Assembly: GCA_024281115.1 (NCBI GenBank)
Contig: JAMXLI010000309.1
Coordinates: 1 to 50,546, forward strand
Source: Terriglobales bacterium
Lineage (GTDB): Bacteria; Acidobacteriota; Terriglobia; Terriglobales; Acidobacteriaceae
Direction of reading: 5' to 3'
Length of the DNA stretch: 50,546 nucleotides
Part shown: positions 1 to 9,431 of the stretch, one piece after another
Layout of the letters: each line of letters opens with the position of its first letter
Position numbering within the stretch: the first letter of the stretch is position 1
The notes under the pieces: model-generated
The model's database searches: none
What the model was told of the DNA's origin: nothing
Seen by the model: only the letters and a program-made list of their open reading frames with translations
Program-made: the position numbers and the translations under genes

Positions 1-1304
1 CGGGTCGTCACCACGGTCACCCCGGTGGCGAACTGTCCCAGCGCCCGCCGGTAGTCGCGCCGGTCGAAGCGCTCGGCCACTGCCTTGGCTTGCTGCTCGA
101 TAAAGCGCTGCGCCTCCCCGGCATCCACAAACCAGGGGAACAGGGTTCGCGGATCGTCGAACCCGTTCACTACCGCCTCGGCCACTTCGCTGATCTTGCC
201 CGCGAAATCCAGCAGCTTCAGCACGTGCGGCTTGGGCCGCAGCAGCAGGTTGGTCCACTCCACCACCCATTTCGCATACCCACTCCAGTAGCGCTCAAAA
301 GTTTGCTCCATCCAGGCAGCGTCGGCCGGACCGGCGCCGTGCTCGAGAACGCTTTCCAGGTAGATTTCGGCGCAGCGGGCGGCATTGTTGGAGCCCTGGC
401 CGGTAAGGGGATCGTTCAGCACCACCGCATCCGCCATACCCAGCACCAGCCGTCCGGACGGCAGGGCGGCCACGGGCCGGCGCACGGTGGGAGCGAATTG
501 CCCGGTCAGGATGCCATGCTCGTCGGTGAGCTGGGCGTCGCGGCAACGCTCGGCTTCCCAGGGGAGGAACTGTTCCAGGATGGCCTTGCTCCTCGCCAGG
601 TGAACTTCGGGAGAGTGGACATCCTTCCAGCAATCCATCGGCCCGCCGGGAATGCCTTCAAACACCATGATCTCGCATGCCCCGCTGGTGGTCAGGGCGG
701 GAAAGACGAAGTACTCGCCCACGTTCGGAATCATGTTGAAGCACACCGCGGCGTAGGGTTGACGCGGCTGCATGCCGCGCACGTAGGTCAAAGCCAGCAC
801 GCGCTGCGGCTCGGAGTAGGGTGAGCGCTCGCCATCGCGCGCGAACAGTTTCCCCACCTCGCCCTTGCCGCTGGCCACGATCACCAGGTCATGCGAGCGC
901 GCGCAATCTTCCAGGTCGTTGACGCCGGCAGCGCGGATACGCAACTCGCCCCCGCGCTCCTGGAACGTGCGCATCCAGCGCGGGATTTTTACCCGCTGGT
1001 CCACGGACTGGGCGTAGTTGTCGAGGCGGGCCGCCCAGGCGATGGTCTTGCCGCCCACCCCGTCGGGCACGGCGAAGCTGATGCCCTCGACGCGCGGGCA
1101 CTCCTGCTCCCAAAAATTCAGGTTGAGGCTGCGTTCAATCTCGAGCGCCGAGTCGAACATGCACTGGCTCGACATCACGGCGCCGCGCTCAATTTCGCCC
1201 GGGGCGCGGTCCGAGTAGACCGTCACCTCGCGGCCGGCGGCCTGCAGTCCCAGCGCAAGCTGCAGGCCAGACTGTCCTGCGCCGATGATGGCGACGCGCT
1301 TCAC
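1..1304 (-). CDS. Styrene/indole monooxygenase StyA-like FAD oxygenase with C-terminal flavin reductase domain beginning (StyA2B-type fusion); truncated by window edge
   Basis: Own translation of minus strand from GTG 1304: VKRVAIIGAGQSGLQLALGLQ...GKGEVGKLFARDGERSPYSEPQRVLALTYVRG...GMADAVVLNDPLTGQGSNNAA...; frame stays open to base 1 and ends ...AVAERFDRRDYRRALGQFATGVTVVTT, the typical N-terminus of FMN-binding flavin reductases. Not in the ORF track because it is open at the edge. Confidence 0.85.
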   Translation of the reverse strand, partial: MKRVAIIGAGQSGLQLALGLQAAGREVTVYSDRAPGEIERGAVMSSQCMFDSALEIERSLNLNFWEQECPRVEGISFAVPDGVGGKTIAWAARLDNYAQSVDQRVKIPRWMRTFQERGGELRIRAAGVNDLEDCARSHDLVIVASGKGEVGKLFARDGERSPYSEPQRVLALTYVRGMQPRQPYAAVCFNMIPNVGEYFVFPALTTSGACEIMVFEGIPGGPMDCWKDVHSPEVHLARSKAILEQFLPWEAERCRDAQLTDEHGILTGQFAPTVRRPVAALPSGRLVLGMADAVVLNDPLTGQGSNNAARCAEIYLESVLEHGAGPADAAWMEQTFERYWSGYAKWVVEWTNLLLRPKPHVLKLLDFAGKISEVAEAVVNGFDDPRTLFPWFVDAGEAQRFIEQQAKAVAERFDRRDYRRALGQFATGVTVVTT

Positions 1305-1311
1305 GCTGAGA

Positions 1312-2100
1312 TCATTCCATCAGTTTCGGAATCGCGGGCGCGGCCATCTCCGGTCCCATGGCGCTGTATCCGCCATCGACGGCCAGGTCGGTGCCGGTCA
1401 CGAACGAGGCATGGTCGGAGCACAGGAAGAGCACCGCGTCGGCCACCTCTTCCGGTTCGCCCACCCGTCCCAGCAAGTGGAACTGCCCGCCCACGCGATT
1501 GGTTTTCTCCTTGTCGCCGTGGGTGAGATCGTTCATCAGGCGGCACCAGGTCCAGCCCGGCGACACCGAGTTGACCCGGATTTTGTCGCCGGCGAGGTCC
1601 ATGGCCTCGTTGCGCGTCAGTTGCAGGATCGCCGCCTTGGTCACCGGGTAGAGCCAGCGGCCGGTCTGGGCCACCTTGGCGCTGATGCTGCCGAAGTTCA
1701 CCACCGCGCCGCCGCCGCGCTTTACCATGTGCGGGCGCGCCGCCTGCAGCATCATCACCCCGCCCACCACGTTCACGTTGTAGCTGTCGAGCCAATCCTT
1801 GCGCGACGACTGGAGCGCGTCGTCAATGTAGACGCACGCCAGGTTCACCAGGAAATCCACGCCGCCGAACGCCTTCACCGTCTGCTGCACGCAACCCGCA
1901 ACCTGGGCATCGTCGCTCAGGTCTGTCCTGATGAAGCGAACGCCCTCTCCCAGCTCGCGCGCCAGGGCGGAACCGCCCTTCTCCTCCACGTCGGCGATCA
2001 CCACCCGCGTACCCTCGCGATGAAACGCGCGGACCACGGCTGCGCCAATCAGGGTGGAACCGCCGGTCACGATCGCGACTTTGCCTTGCAAACCCTTCAT
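1312..2100 (-). CDS. Short-chain dehydrogenase/reductase (SDR)
   Basis: MKGLQGKVAIVTGGSTLIGAAVVRAF...NVNVVGG...YPVTKAAILQLTRNEA...IRVNSVSPGW...DLAVDGGYSAMG; classical SDR TGxxxxxG and YxxxK motifs. Alternative start at 2109. Stop lies 7 nt upstream of the StyA2B-like start. Confidence 0.92.
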   Translation of the reverse strand: MKGLQGKVAIVTGGSTLIGAAVVRAFHREGTRVVIADVEEKGGSALARELGEGVRFIRTDLSDDAQVAGCVQQTVKAFGGVDFLVNLACVYIDDALQSSRKDWLDSYNVNVVGGVMMLQAARPHMVKRGGGAVVNFGSISAKVAQTGRWLYPVTKAAILQLTRNEAMDLAGDKIRVNSVSPGWTWCRLMNDLTHGDKEKTNRVGGQFHLLGRVGEPEEVADAVLFLCSDHASFVTGTDLAVDGGYSAMGPEMAAPAIPKLME

Positions 2101-2303
2101 GGTTGCCATCTCCGCCCTCGCGCGCCTTCCACCACGCGCACGGTCCCGTCCGTATCGGTGACGGGGTGCCCAACCTAACACGGTCTCGGAACAGCGAACA
2201 AGGGCGGCAGCGGCAGGCAAAGATTGACAAGCTCGGTTATAGTGGCGGCCCAGAGCCCCGGCGCAATCATGCCGGGCCAGCCCAAGGCGCAGGAGCGGGT
2301 CAC

Positions 2304-3545
2304 ATGAGGAAAATCGCCATCTTCGGCGGAGGCCAGTCGGGGCTGCAGCTCGCCCTGGGGCTGCAACAAAACGGATACGAGGTCACCGTCGTCTCCAACC
2401 GCACGCCGGAACAAGTCTTCAACGGACGCGTCACCTCCAGCCAGTTCATGTTCCACGATTCTCTGCAAAACGAACGCGACCTGGGCATCAATTTCTGGGA
2501 GAAGGAGTGTCCGGTCACCGAAGGGATCGCTTTCACCATTCCCGGCCCGAACCGCACCAAGGCGCTGTTCTGGGAGGCCAAGCTCGACCACTATGGCCAG
2601 TCGGTAGACCAGCGGGTGAAGTTTTCCGGGTGGATGAAGGAGTTCGCCAGGCGCGGCGGCAACCTGGTGATCCAGGACGCCGGGCCGCAGGATGTGGATG
2701 CCTACAGCCAAAGCAACGACCTGGTGATCGTGGCCGCGGGAAAGGGCGAGATCAACCGCATGTTCGAGCGCGACCCGGAGCGTTCCCCGTTCGATAAGCC
2801 CATGCGCGCGCTCGCCCTCACCTACGTGAAAAACATGGTCCCGCGCCAGCCCTATACCGCCGTGTCGTTCAACCTGGTGCCCGGGGTGGGCGAGTACTTC
2901 GTGTTTCCCGCGCTTACCACCACGGGCGCATGCGAGATCATGGTGTTCGAAGGGGTCCCCGGCGGCCCCATGGATTGCTGGAACGATGTGAAGACGCCCG
3001 CCGAGCACCTGGCCAAGAGCAAGTGGATCCTGGACACGTTCATGCCGCTGGAGGGAGAGCGCTGCCGCGAGGTGGAGTTGACGGACGACAACGGTATTCT
3101 GGCGGGACGCTTCGCGCCCACGGTGCGCAAGCCCATTTGCCGGCTTCCCTCGGGCCGGCTGGCGCTGGGCATGGGCGACGTGGTGACCACGAACGACCCC
3201 ATCACCGGCCAGGGCGCCAACACCGCCAGCAAGGCCGCGGCCATCTACTTGCGCAGCATTCTGCAACGGGGCAAGCAGCCCTTCGACGCCGCTTGGATGC
3301 AGCACACCTTCGACGAGTTCTGGAACTATGCGAAGTGGGTTACGAGGTGGACCAACTCCCTGCTGGTGCCGCCGGAGGCGCAGATCCTGCAACTGATGGG
3401 AGCCGCCAGCCAGATTCCGCGGTTAGCGAGCACGATTGCCAACGGCTTCAATAATCCGCCCGATTACTCGCCCTGGTGGTTCAGCGCGGCCGAAGCCGAA
3501 AAGTTCATCAACAGCCTGGCCGCGGGCGCCGCCAGCCGCGCCTGA
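2304..3545 (+). CDS. Standalone StyA/indole-monooxygenase-like FAD-dependent oxygenase
   Basis: MRKIAIFGGGQSGLQLALGLQQNGYEVTVVSNR...DLVIVAAGKGEINRMFERDPERSPFDKPMRALAL...GMGDVVTTNDPITGQGANTASKAA; group E monooxygenase features; paralogous to the 1..1304 protein but without the reductase domain. Confidence 0.88.
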   Translation: MRKIAIFGGGQSGLQLALGLQQNGYEVTVVSNRTPEQVFNGRVTSSQFMFHDSLQNERDLGINFWEKECPVTEGIAFTIPGPNRTKALFWEAKLDHYGQSVDQRVKFSGWMKEFARRGGNLVIQDAGPQDVDAYSQSNDLVIVAAGKGEINRMFERDPERSPFDKPMRALALTYVKNMVPRQPYTAVSFNLVPGVGEYFVFPALTTTGACEIMVFEGVPGGPMDCWNDVKTPAEHLAKSKWILDTFMPLEGERCREVELTDDNGILAGRFAPTVRKPICRLPSGRLALGMGDVVTTNDPITGQGANTASKAAAIYLRSILQRGKQPFDAAWMQHTFDEFWNYAKWVTRWTNSLLVPPEAQILQLMGAASQIPRLASTIANGFNNPPDYSPWWFSAAEAEKFINSLAAGAASRA

Positions 3546-3709
3546 GAACGGCCACGCGTATGGCAGGCGACCGCAAGGCAGGGCGCCCATTGCGCGTTCG
3601 CGGAAATTTTGGCCTTCGATCTGCCAGCGGAGGGTGATGCCCGCACTCACCGCCACGGGAGATGCCCCTCTGGCTTCTGTAAAGCGAAAGCAAGACGGTT
3701 CAATAGTGC

Positions 3710-3738
3710 TTGACAACGCGGTATGACCGTTGTTGAAT
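3710..3738 (+). promoter_or_regulatory. Candidate sigma70-type promoter upstream of TonB-dependent receptor
   Basis: TTGACA (3710-3715), 17-nt spacer, TTGAAT (3733-3738, 4/6 match to TATAAT). Confidence 0.4.
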
Positions 3739-3840
3739 TTGGCCGCCCTTCGCATTCGCACGGACACTGACCCAAAATCGGATCGCACCGGAAGCACGAC
3801 ATCGGGGAACTGTAGGACGGCAAGCTGTTCACTAACACAA

Positions 3841-3859
3841 TTGTTGAATTGTTCAACAA
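3841..3859. promoter_or_regulatory. Perfect 19-bp palindrome, candidate operator
   Basis: TTGTTGAA-TTG-TTCAACAA, 8-bp perfect inverted repeat, 34 bp upstream of the receptor ATG. Confidence 0.6.
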
Positions 3860-3893
3860 AAACAGTCTGTTGTTTGTACCGGGGGAGATCGTG

Positions 3894-6800
3894 ATGCACC
3901 GAAACCGTCTTTCTTTCGCTGGCGCGGTGGTTCTCTGCATAGCCGGGCTGGGCGCGAGCCTGGCCGCCCAGGAGCTGGCTACCCTGAAAGTCACGGTGCA
4001 GGACCAATCCGGCGCGGTTATTCCGGGCGCCACCGTCACGGTGAAGAACCAGCAGACCGGGGCGCAGCGCACAGATGTCACCGAGTCCCACGGGCTGTCG
4101 GTCATCCCGGGTTTGCCGCCCGGCGCCTACACGCTCAGCACCAGCGTGAAGGGATTCACGCCGCGGGAGCAGCCCGTCACCCTGTCGGTGGGACAGACGG
4201 CATCGCTCACCGTCGTGCTCGGCATCACGGTCAAGGAAGAAGTGCAGGTGTCGGAGGTGGCGCAGGGCATTGATACTGAAAAGTCGGAGGTCAGCCAGGT
4301 CATCGACACGCCCAAGATCGCCGACCTGCCCATCTCCGGGCGCGACTTCATTGATTTTGTTCTGCTCACGCCCAACGTCAACGTGGGGCGCAGCACCGCG
4401 GTCGGGGCGCAATCGCCGTTCACCGAAACCGTGCTCAAGCTCAGCTTCGGGGGCGTGCGCGAGAGCCACACCTCCTACTTCAGCCTGGACGGCATCGATT
4501 ACACCACCAGCATTTCCGGAGTGCAGCGCATCAGCCCCTCGCAGGACTGGGTGCAGGAATTCCGCGTGGTGGACAGCCCCTATACGGGCGACAACGGCCG
4601 CAATCTCGGCTCCGTGGTCAACACCGCCATTCGATCGGGCACCAACGACGTGCACGGCTCGGTGTACGAGTTCTTCCGCAATAACGACATCAATGCCAAG
4701 AACCTGCTTTCGGCGCCCGGCTTCAATACCTTGCGCTCCAACCAGTTCGGCGGCACCCTGAGCGGTCCCATCCGCAAGGACAAGAACTTCTTTTTCCTGG
4801 GGTATGAAGGCCAGCGCCGCGCCGAATCGCCGTTGTACTCCTCGTTCATCCTGCACTGCATTGACCAGACCGGATGCCTGGGACCGGGCACGCCCAGCAT
4901 CAACCAGGTGAAGCAGATCCTGGGCCTGCAGCCGGAAAACCTGGGCTCCATTCTCCAGATTGACGATTACGACAAATCCATCGTCAAAACCAACAACGTT
5001 CTCAGCCCGAAGACCTTCCTGAACGTAGGGTACCTGTTTAACGACTCGCGCAAGCAGAACGTGCGCGGCGCGGCCCCGGGCGAAGGTTTGCCGTCCTCCT
5101 ACCGCGATAACCCGGTCCGGGACCAGACCATTTATGGCAGCCTGATTCACGTCTTCAACCACGATCTGACAGGCGAGACGCTGCTGGAGTATGGCAAACG
5201 CACCTTCAACCTGCAGCCCAAGGGCCTGGGACTGGAGCCCGCTTTGGGCATTCCCGACCTCATGTCGTCGGGCGGGTTCGTGGGCAGCGTGCGCTTTTAC
5301 CGCGAGCAGAACTTCCAGGCGGCGCAGAACCTTACCTACACGCGCGGCAACCACACCTTCAAGTTCGGCGGGCAATTCGAGCCGGTGTGGACCAGCACGC
5401 AAGTCACGCTGTTCAGCCCGGGCTTCGCCATCTTCGCGCCCCAGAGCTTTTTCGGCGTGGGACCATTTGCGGCATTCGGGCCGGCAACGCCGGTGGCGTT
5501 CCTGTTCCTCGAGCCGCGCTCCTTTTTCGGGCAGCAGATTCCGAACCGCGATCCCAATTTCCAGGCTGGGCTGTACGCCGGCCCCAACCAGGCGGCGTTC
5601 AACGATGCCACCTCGCTCAACTACGAGCACACGCTGTATTCGGCTTATGCGCAGGACCAGTGGCGCGTGCGTCCGAACCTGAGCCTGACGCTCGGCCTGC
5701 ACTACGACGTGGACCAGTTCCCCTCGGCGAGCGACATGAAGATCATCGGTCGCTTCCATCCCACCAACTATGGCAACGTGCAGCCCCGGGTGGGCCTGGC
5801 CTACTCGTTTGATGGCGGCAAGGGCGTGGTCCGCGCCGGCGCCGGCCTGTTTACCGCTCCCTTCGTTTACAGCGACGTGATGGTGAGCTGGATTGGCGCT
5901 TCCGAGTTCACCTACATGCACCAGCCGCTGTTGCCAGAGTTCTCCGATCCGAGCCAGCAACTGATCGGCTTTGGCGCCTCGGGCGCGGTGGGCGCCTGCA
6001 CCACCAACAATCCCATCCTGCCCGGCCTCTGCTTCCCCTGGTTCCCGTTCCTCAAGCAGACGGTGCAGAATTTCGTGGCCACGGGCGCGTACCCGGCGCC
6101 CAGCAACCTGGTGCAGGTGCCGCTGGGCTACGCCAAGCGCGAATTTCCCCAGCCCCTGTCGGAACTGGCCAGCCTGGAAGTTGAACACCAGATCGGCAAA
6201 GACTTTTATGCCACGGTGGGCTACCAGTACATGCACGCCTCGCGGCTGCCGGTGTACACCAGCATCAACGGCACCCCGCTGCCGGGCTGCGATGCCAACG
6301 TGGTCAGCGGTTGCAAGCAGGCCTTCATCCCCGCCGACCCAAACTTCGGGTTCGTGCTCTACGTGCACCCCATCGGCTGGTCGCTTTATAACGCCGGCAC
6401 GGTCAGCCTGCGCAAGGCCTTCTCCCATCACTTCAACCTGCTGGCCAATTACACCTATTCCAAGTCGCTGGACATCGCCACCACGGTTAACCTGCCCAAC
6501 ACGCCGGAAAACTATCTGTGCCTGAAGTGCGATCGCGCCGTGGGCGACAACGACGTCCGCAACCGCTTCACCCTGGCCCTGCTGACGGAGACGCCGCACG
6601 AAGCAACCTGGCTGCTGCGCGATTTCAAGTTTTCGCTGTTAAATACGCTGCAAAGCGCGCGTTATTTCACCATCAATGCGGGCTTCGACACCAACGGCGA
6701 CATCTTTCCCTTCCCCGACCGGGTGGGGGTAAGCGCCCGCAACAGCTACCGCGGCGATCCCTACTACAACACGGACGCGCGCCTGCAGCGCGTGTTCCCG

Positions 6801-7025
6801 GTCGGCGAGAAGGTGAAGGCGGAGGCCAGCGTGGAAATGTTCAACGTGTTCAACCGGCCCAACGTGCTGGATGTGGACCACGCGTACGGGCTTCCGGATT
6901 TCGCCGGACCGGTGCCGACGCATTTTGGCGATCACATCAGCAGCCCGGCCAACCCGACGTTCGGACAGCCCAAATTCGTCGCTGCCGCGCGCCAGTTGCA
7001 GATTTCTCTGCGCCTGAATTTCTAG
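3894..7025 (+). CDS. TonB-dependent receptor (Oar-like) with N-terminal carboxypeptidase-regulatory-like domain
   Basis: Signal peptide MHRNRLSFAGAVVLCIAGLGASLAAQ, LKVTVQDQSGAVIPGATVTVKNQQTG, plug-like VSQVIDTPKIADLPISGRDFIDF, many beta strands, C-terminal ...LQISLRLNF. Confidence 0.9.
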   Translation: MHRNRLSFAGAVVLCIAGLGASLAAQELATLKVTVQDQSGAVIPGATVTVKNQQTGAQRTDVTESHGLSVIPGLPPGAYTLSTSVKGFTPREQPVTLSVGQTASLTVVLGITVKEEVQVSEVAQGIDTEKSEVSQVIDTPKIADLPISGRDFIDFVLLTPNVNVGRSTAVGAQSPFTETVLKLSFGGVRESHTSYFSLDGIDYTTSISGVQRISPSQDWVQEFRVVDSPYTGDNGRNLGSVVNTAIRSGTNDVHGSVYEFFRNNDINAKNLLSAPGFNTLRSNQFGGTLSGPIRKDKNFFFLGYEGQRRAESPLYSSFILHCIDQTGCLGPGTPSINQVKQILGLQPENLGSILQIDDYDKSIVKTNNVLSPKTFLNVGYLFNDSRKQNVRGAAPGEGLPSSYRDNPVRDQTIYGSLIHVFNHDLTGETLLEYGKRTFNLQPKGLGLEPALGIPDLMSSGGFVGSVRFYREQNFQAAQNLTYTRGNHTFKFGGQFEPVWTSTQVTLFSPGFAIFAPQSFFGVGPFAAFGPATPVAFLFLEPRSFFGQQIPNRDPNFQAGLYAGPNQAAFNDATSLNYEHTLYSAYAQDQWRVRPNLSLTLGLHYDVDQFPSASDMKIIGRFHPTNYGNVQPRVGLAYSFDGGKGVVRAGAGLFTAPFVYSDVMVSWIGASEFTYMHQPLLPEFSDPSQQLIGFGASGAVGACTTNNPILPGLCFPWFPFLKQTVQNFVATGAYPAPSNLVQVPLGYAKREFPQPLSELASLEVEHQIGKDFYATVGYQYMHASRLPVYTSINGTPLPGCDANVVSGCKQAFIPADPNFGFVLYVHPIGWSLYNAGTVSLRKAFSHHFNLLANYTYSKSLDIATTVNLPNTPENYLCLKCDRAVGDNDVRNRFTLALLTETPHEATWLLRDFKFSLLNTLQSARYFTINAGFDTNGDIFPFPDRVGVSARNSYRGDPYYNTDARLQRVFPVGEKVKAEASVEMFNVFNRPNVLDVDHAYGLPDFAGPVPTHFGDHISSPANPTFGQPKFVAAARQLQISLRLNF

Positions 7026-7108
7026 CCGCAGAGCGCGCGGCGCGCAGCCTGAGCGGCCGACGTTATTTTGGCCCGGCCGCCGCACAACAGCGAGGACCCT
7101 TCAACGTG

Positions 7109-8173
7109 ATGAAACCCTATACCGCGGTCGGCCTCATCCCGGCCGTTCGCGGCATCCGCCGCCGCAAAGACATACGCATCAACCTGGAACACCTGCGCCA
7201 CCTGGTGAAGGCGGCGAGTTGGCTTTCCGCGCTCGACCTCCCGGTGCGCCTCATCGCCTTTCCCGAAGGCGCGCTGCAGGCCTTCAACGACGAGGTGCTC
7301 GACCTGGATCATGTGAAGTTCGCGCGCGAATGCGCCATTGACATTCCGGGCGAGGAAACCGAGGAACTCGGCAAAATCGCGCGCGAGTACGGCGCCTTCA
7401 TCATGGCGCAAGCCAAGGCGCGCCACCCCGACATCAAAGACCGCTTCTTCAATGTGGGCTTTATCCTCGATCCCAAAGGTAAAGTAATACTTCAGCATTA
7501 CAAGGTGTCGCCGCTCTTCCCGGTGGAACATTCGGTTTGTCCGCACGACATCTACGACTGGTGGATCGAAAAGTACGGCCGCAACCTCGACGCCTTCTGG
7601 CCGGTAGCCGATACCGCCATCGGCCGGCTGGGCATCATGATGGCCAACGAGGGCTCCTACCCGGAGAACGCGCGCGCGCTTGCGCTCAATGGGGCCGAGG
7701 TGGTCTACCGCGCCTCCTACCCGCACCCGGGCACGGGCAATGAAATCTTCGAAATCCAGAGCCGGGCCCGGGCGCTGGACAACAACATGTACGTTGTGGC
7801 GCCCAACCTGGGCACCTATTACCTGTTCCCCGAAGAGACCACGCCGATTGACACCTTTGGCGGGCGATCGTTCATCATCAACTACAAGGGCCAGATCGTG
7901 GGGCGGCAGGAATACGGCGGCGATTCGACCTACGTTGCCGGCGTCATCGACATCGAGGCGCTGCGCGACCATCGCGCCCGGGCGCAGTGGGACAACTGGC
8001 TGAAAGACGTGCGCACCGAACTGTACCAACTCCTGTACGAGCAGCCCATCTATCCCAAGAACCTCTATCTCAAGCGCGAACCAATGAAGCATGCCGAATA
8101 CCGCGAGAAGGTGATCAAGCGGCAGATCCGGTTAATGCACGAGCGCGACATCTGGAAAAAGCCGGGGCGCTAG
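7109..8173 (+). CDS. Nitrilase/carbon-nitrogen hydrolase superfamily protein, catalytic Cys position is Ala
   Basis: LIAFPEGALQ (Glu), ILQHYKVSP (Lys), RLGIMMANEGSYPENARALALNGAEVV (Cys box without Cys). Confidence 0.85.
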   Translation: MKPYTAVGLIPAVRGIRRRKDIRINLEHLRHLVKAASWLSALDLPVRLIAFPEGALQAFNDEVLDLDHVKFARECAIDIPGEETEELGKIAREYGAFIMAQAKARHPDIKDRFFNVGFILDPKGKVILQHYKVSPLFPVEHSVCPHDIYDWWIEKYGRNLDAFWPVADTAIGRLGIMMANEGSYPENARALALNGAEVVYRASYPHPGTGNEIFEIQSRARALDNNMYVVAPNLGTYYLFPEETTPIDTFGGRSFIINYKGQIVGRQEYGGDSTYVAGVIDIEALRDHRARAQWDNWLKDVRTELYQLLYEQPIYPKNLYLKREPMKHAEYREKVIKRQIRLMHERDIWKKPGR

Positions 8174-8199
8174 GGCAGGCGGCGCCCATCCCAGCGAGG

Positions 8200-9303
8200 C
8201 TAGATGGGAACGGCGGCGAGCGCGTCCAGCCAGGACTGCACCGGGACCCGCTCGGGATGCGCCGGGGCGTAGGGCCAGGTAATGCGGCGCCCCGCGGCCG
8301 CCGATTCATACGCCGCGTAGATGATTTCCAGGGTGGCACGGCCGTCCTCGCCGGTTTCGCGCGGTTCCTGGTCGTTGAGGATGCAATCCACAAAGTGGCG
8401 CATTTCGTGGGGGAAGCCGTAGATGTGCCCTTCCTCGGAGGCGGTGAACGTCCAACCAGTGGTGTCGCCGGCCTTCTCCACCGCATAGTCGTAGCCGCGC
8501 TGGCTGTAGGTCTGCATGGAAGCGCCGCCCAGCAGATCGCAATAGATGACGCCTTCGCTCCCATAGAGCTCGATGCGATCGTCCATGCCGCCCGGCTTGG
8601 CCCAGCTGTTCTCGATCAGCGCAACCGCGCCCCCTTCAAACTCCAGGAGCACGACGCTGTTCTCTTCGCCGCGCGTCCGGCTGGTGTGCAGGACCCGCTG
8701 GCAGTGCGCAAGCACGCTTTTCGGACGCGGCTTTCCGTACATCCAGCGTGCCCACTCGATTCCATGGCAGCCCATATCCATGAGCGCGCCGCCGCCGGAG
8801 CGGCCGATGTCATAAAACCACTCGGCGTGCGGCCCGGAGTGCTTTTCGGACTGCTTGACCATGTAGAGCGCGCCCAGGGCGCCCTCGTCGGCGAGCTGCT
8901 TGGCCCGAACATACTTGGGAGAAAAGCAGATGGTTTCAGCGTAGAAGAGCTTGACGGCGGCGTGGCGGCAGGCCGCGATCAGGGCGTCGGCATCTGCCAG
9001 GGTGTGCGCGATGGGCTTTTCCAGGAAAACATGCTTGCCCGCCTGGGCGGCGGCGACCACCACCTCGCGGTGCAGGTCGTTGGGGATGCCGACGACGATG
9101 GCGTCCACGTCCTTGCGCTCGAGCAGCTGCCGGTAGTCCGTGCAGGTGGCGGGAATGTTCCACTTGCGCGCAAAATCTTCGACTCGGTCGCGACGGGATG
9201 AACAGGCGGCGGTCACCACCGCGCCGGCAACCTGGGCGAGCGCCTCCGCGTGCAGATTCGACGAGAACGCCGATCCCACAATCCCGATGCGCACACGCTC
9301 CAT
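8200..9303 (-). CDS. Gfo/Idh/MocA family oxidoreductase
   Basis: MERVRIGIVGSAFSSNLHAEAL...DYRQLLERKDVDAIVVGIPNDLHREVVVAAAQAGKHVFLEKPIAHTLADADAL; start ATG 9303 inside longer ORF 8200..10371. Confidence 0.92.
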   Translation of the reverse strand: MERVRIGIVGSAFSSNLHAEALAQVAGAVVTAACSSRRDRVEDFARKWNIPATCTDYRQLLERKDVDAIVVGIPNDLHREVVVAAAQAGKHVFLEKPIAHTLADADALIAACRHAAVKLFYAETICFSPKYVRAKQLADEGALGALYMVKQSEKHSGPHAEWFYDIGRSGGGALMDMGCHGIEWARWMYGKPRPKSVLAHCQRVLHTSRTRGEENSVVLLEFEGGAVALIENSWAKPGGMDDRIELYGSEGVIYCDLLGGASMQTYSQRGYDYAVEKAGDTTGWTFTASEEGHIYGFPHEMRHFVDCILNDQEPRETGEDGRATLEIIYAAYESAAAGRRITWPYAPAHPERVPVQSWLDALAAVPI

Positions 9304-9431
9304 TCCGCTTCCGCTCCTGGAAAAGCCAGCAGTATTCCACAAACGCGGGCGGCTTATGAAGGACATTGCCGCAGGACGTAAGGCAGCAGCAACTGCGGTT
9401 CCGGGCCGCGGATGAGCGCCGGCGAGCCGGG

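Noticed and set aside
2224-2243. TTGACA and TATAGT upstream of the standalone StyA-like gene
   Set aside because: Spacer is only 8 nt, incompatible with a standard sigma70 promoter.
2175-3392. 405-aa minus-strand ORF opposite the standalone StyA-like gene
   Set aside because: Same antisense artefact; parallels the 90..824 plus-strand ORF opposite the other StyA copy.
3423-6599. 1058-aa minus-strand ORF opposite the TonB receptor
   Set aside because: Antisense-frame artefact of GC-rich codon usage: low-complexity His/Ala/Val/Arg-rich translation with no domain signatures, exactly opposite a convincing receptor gene.
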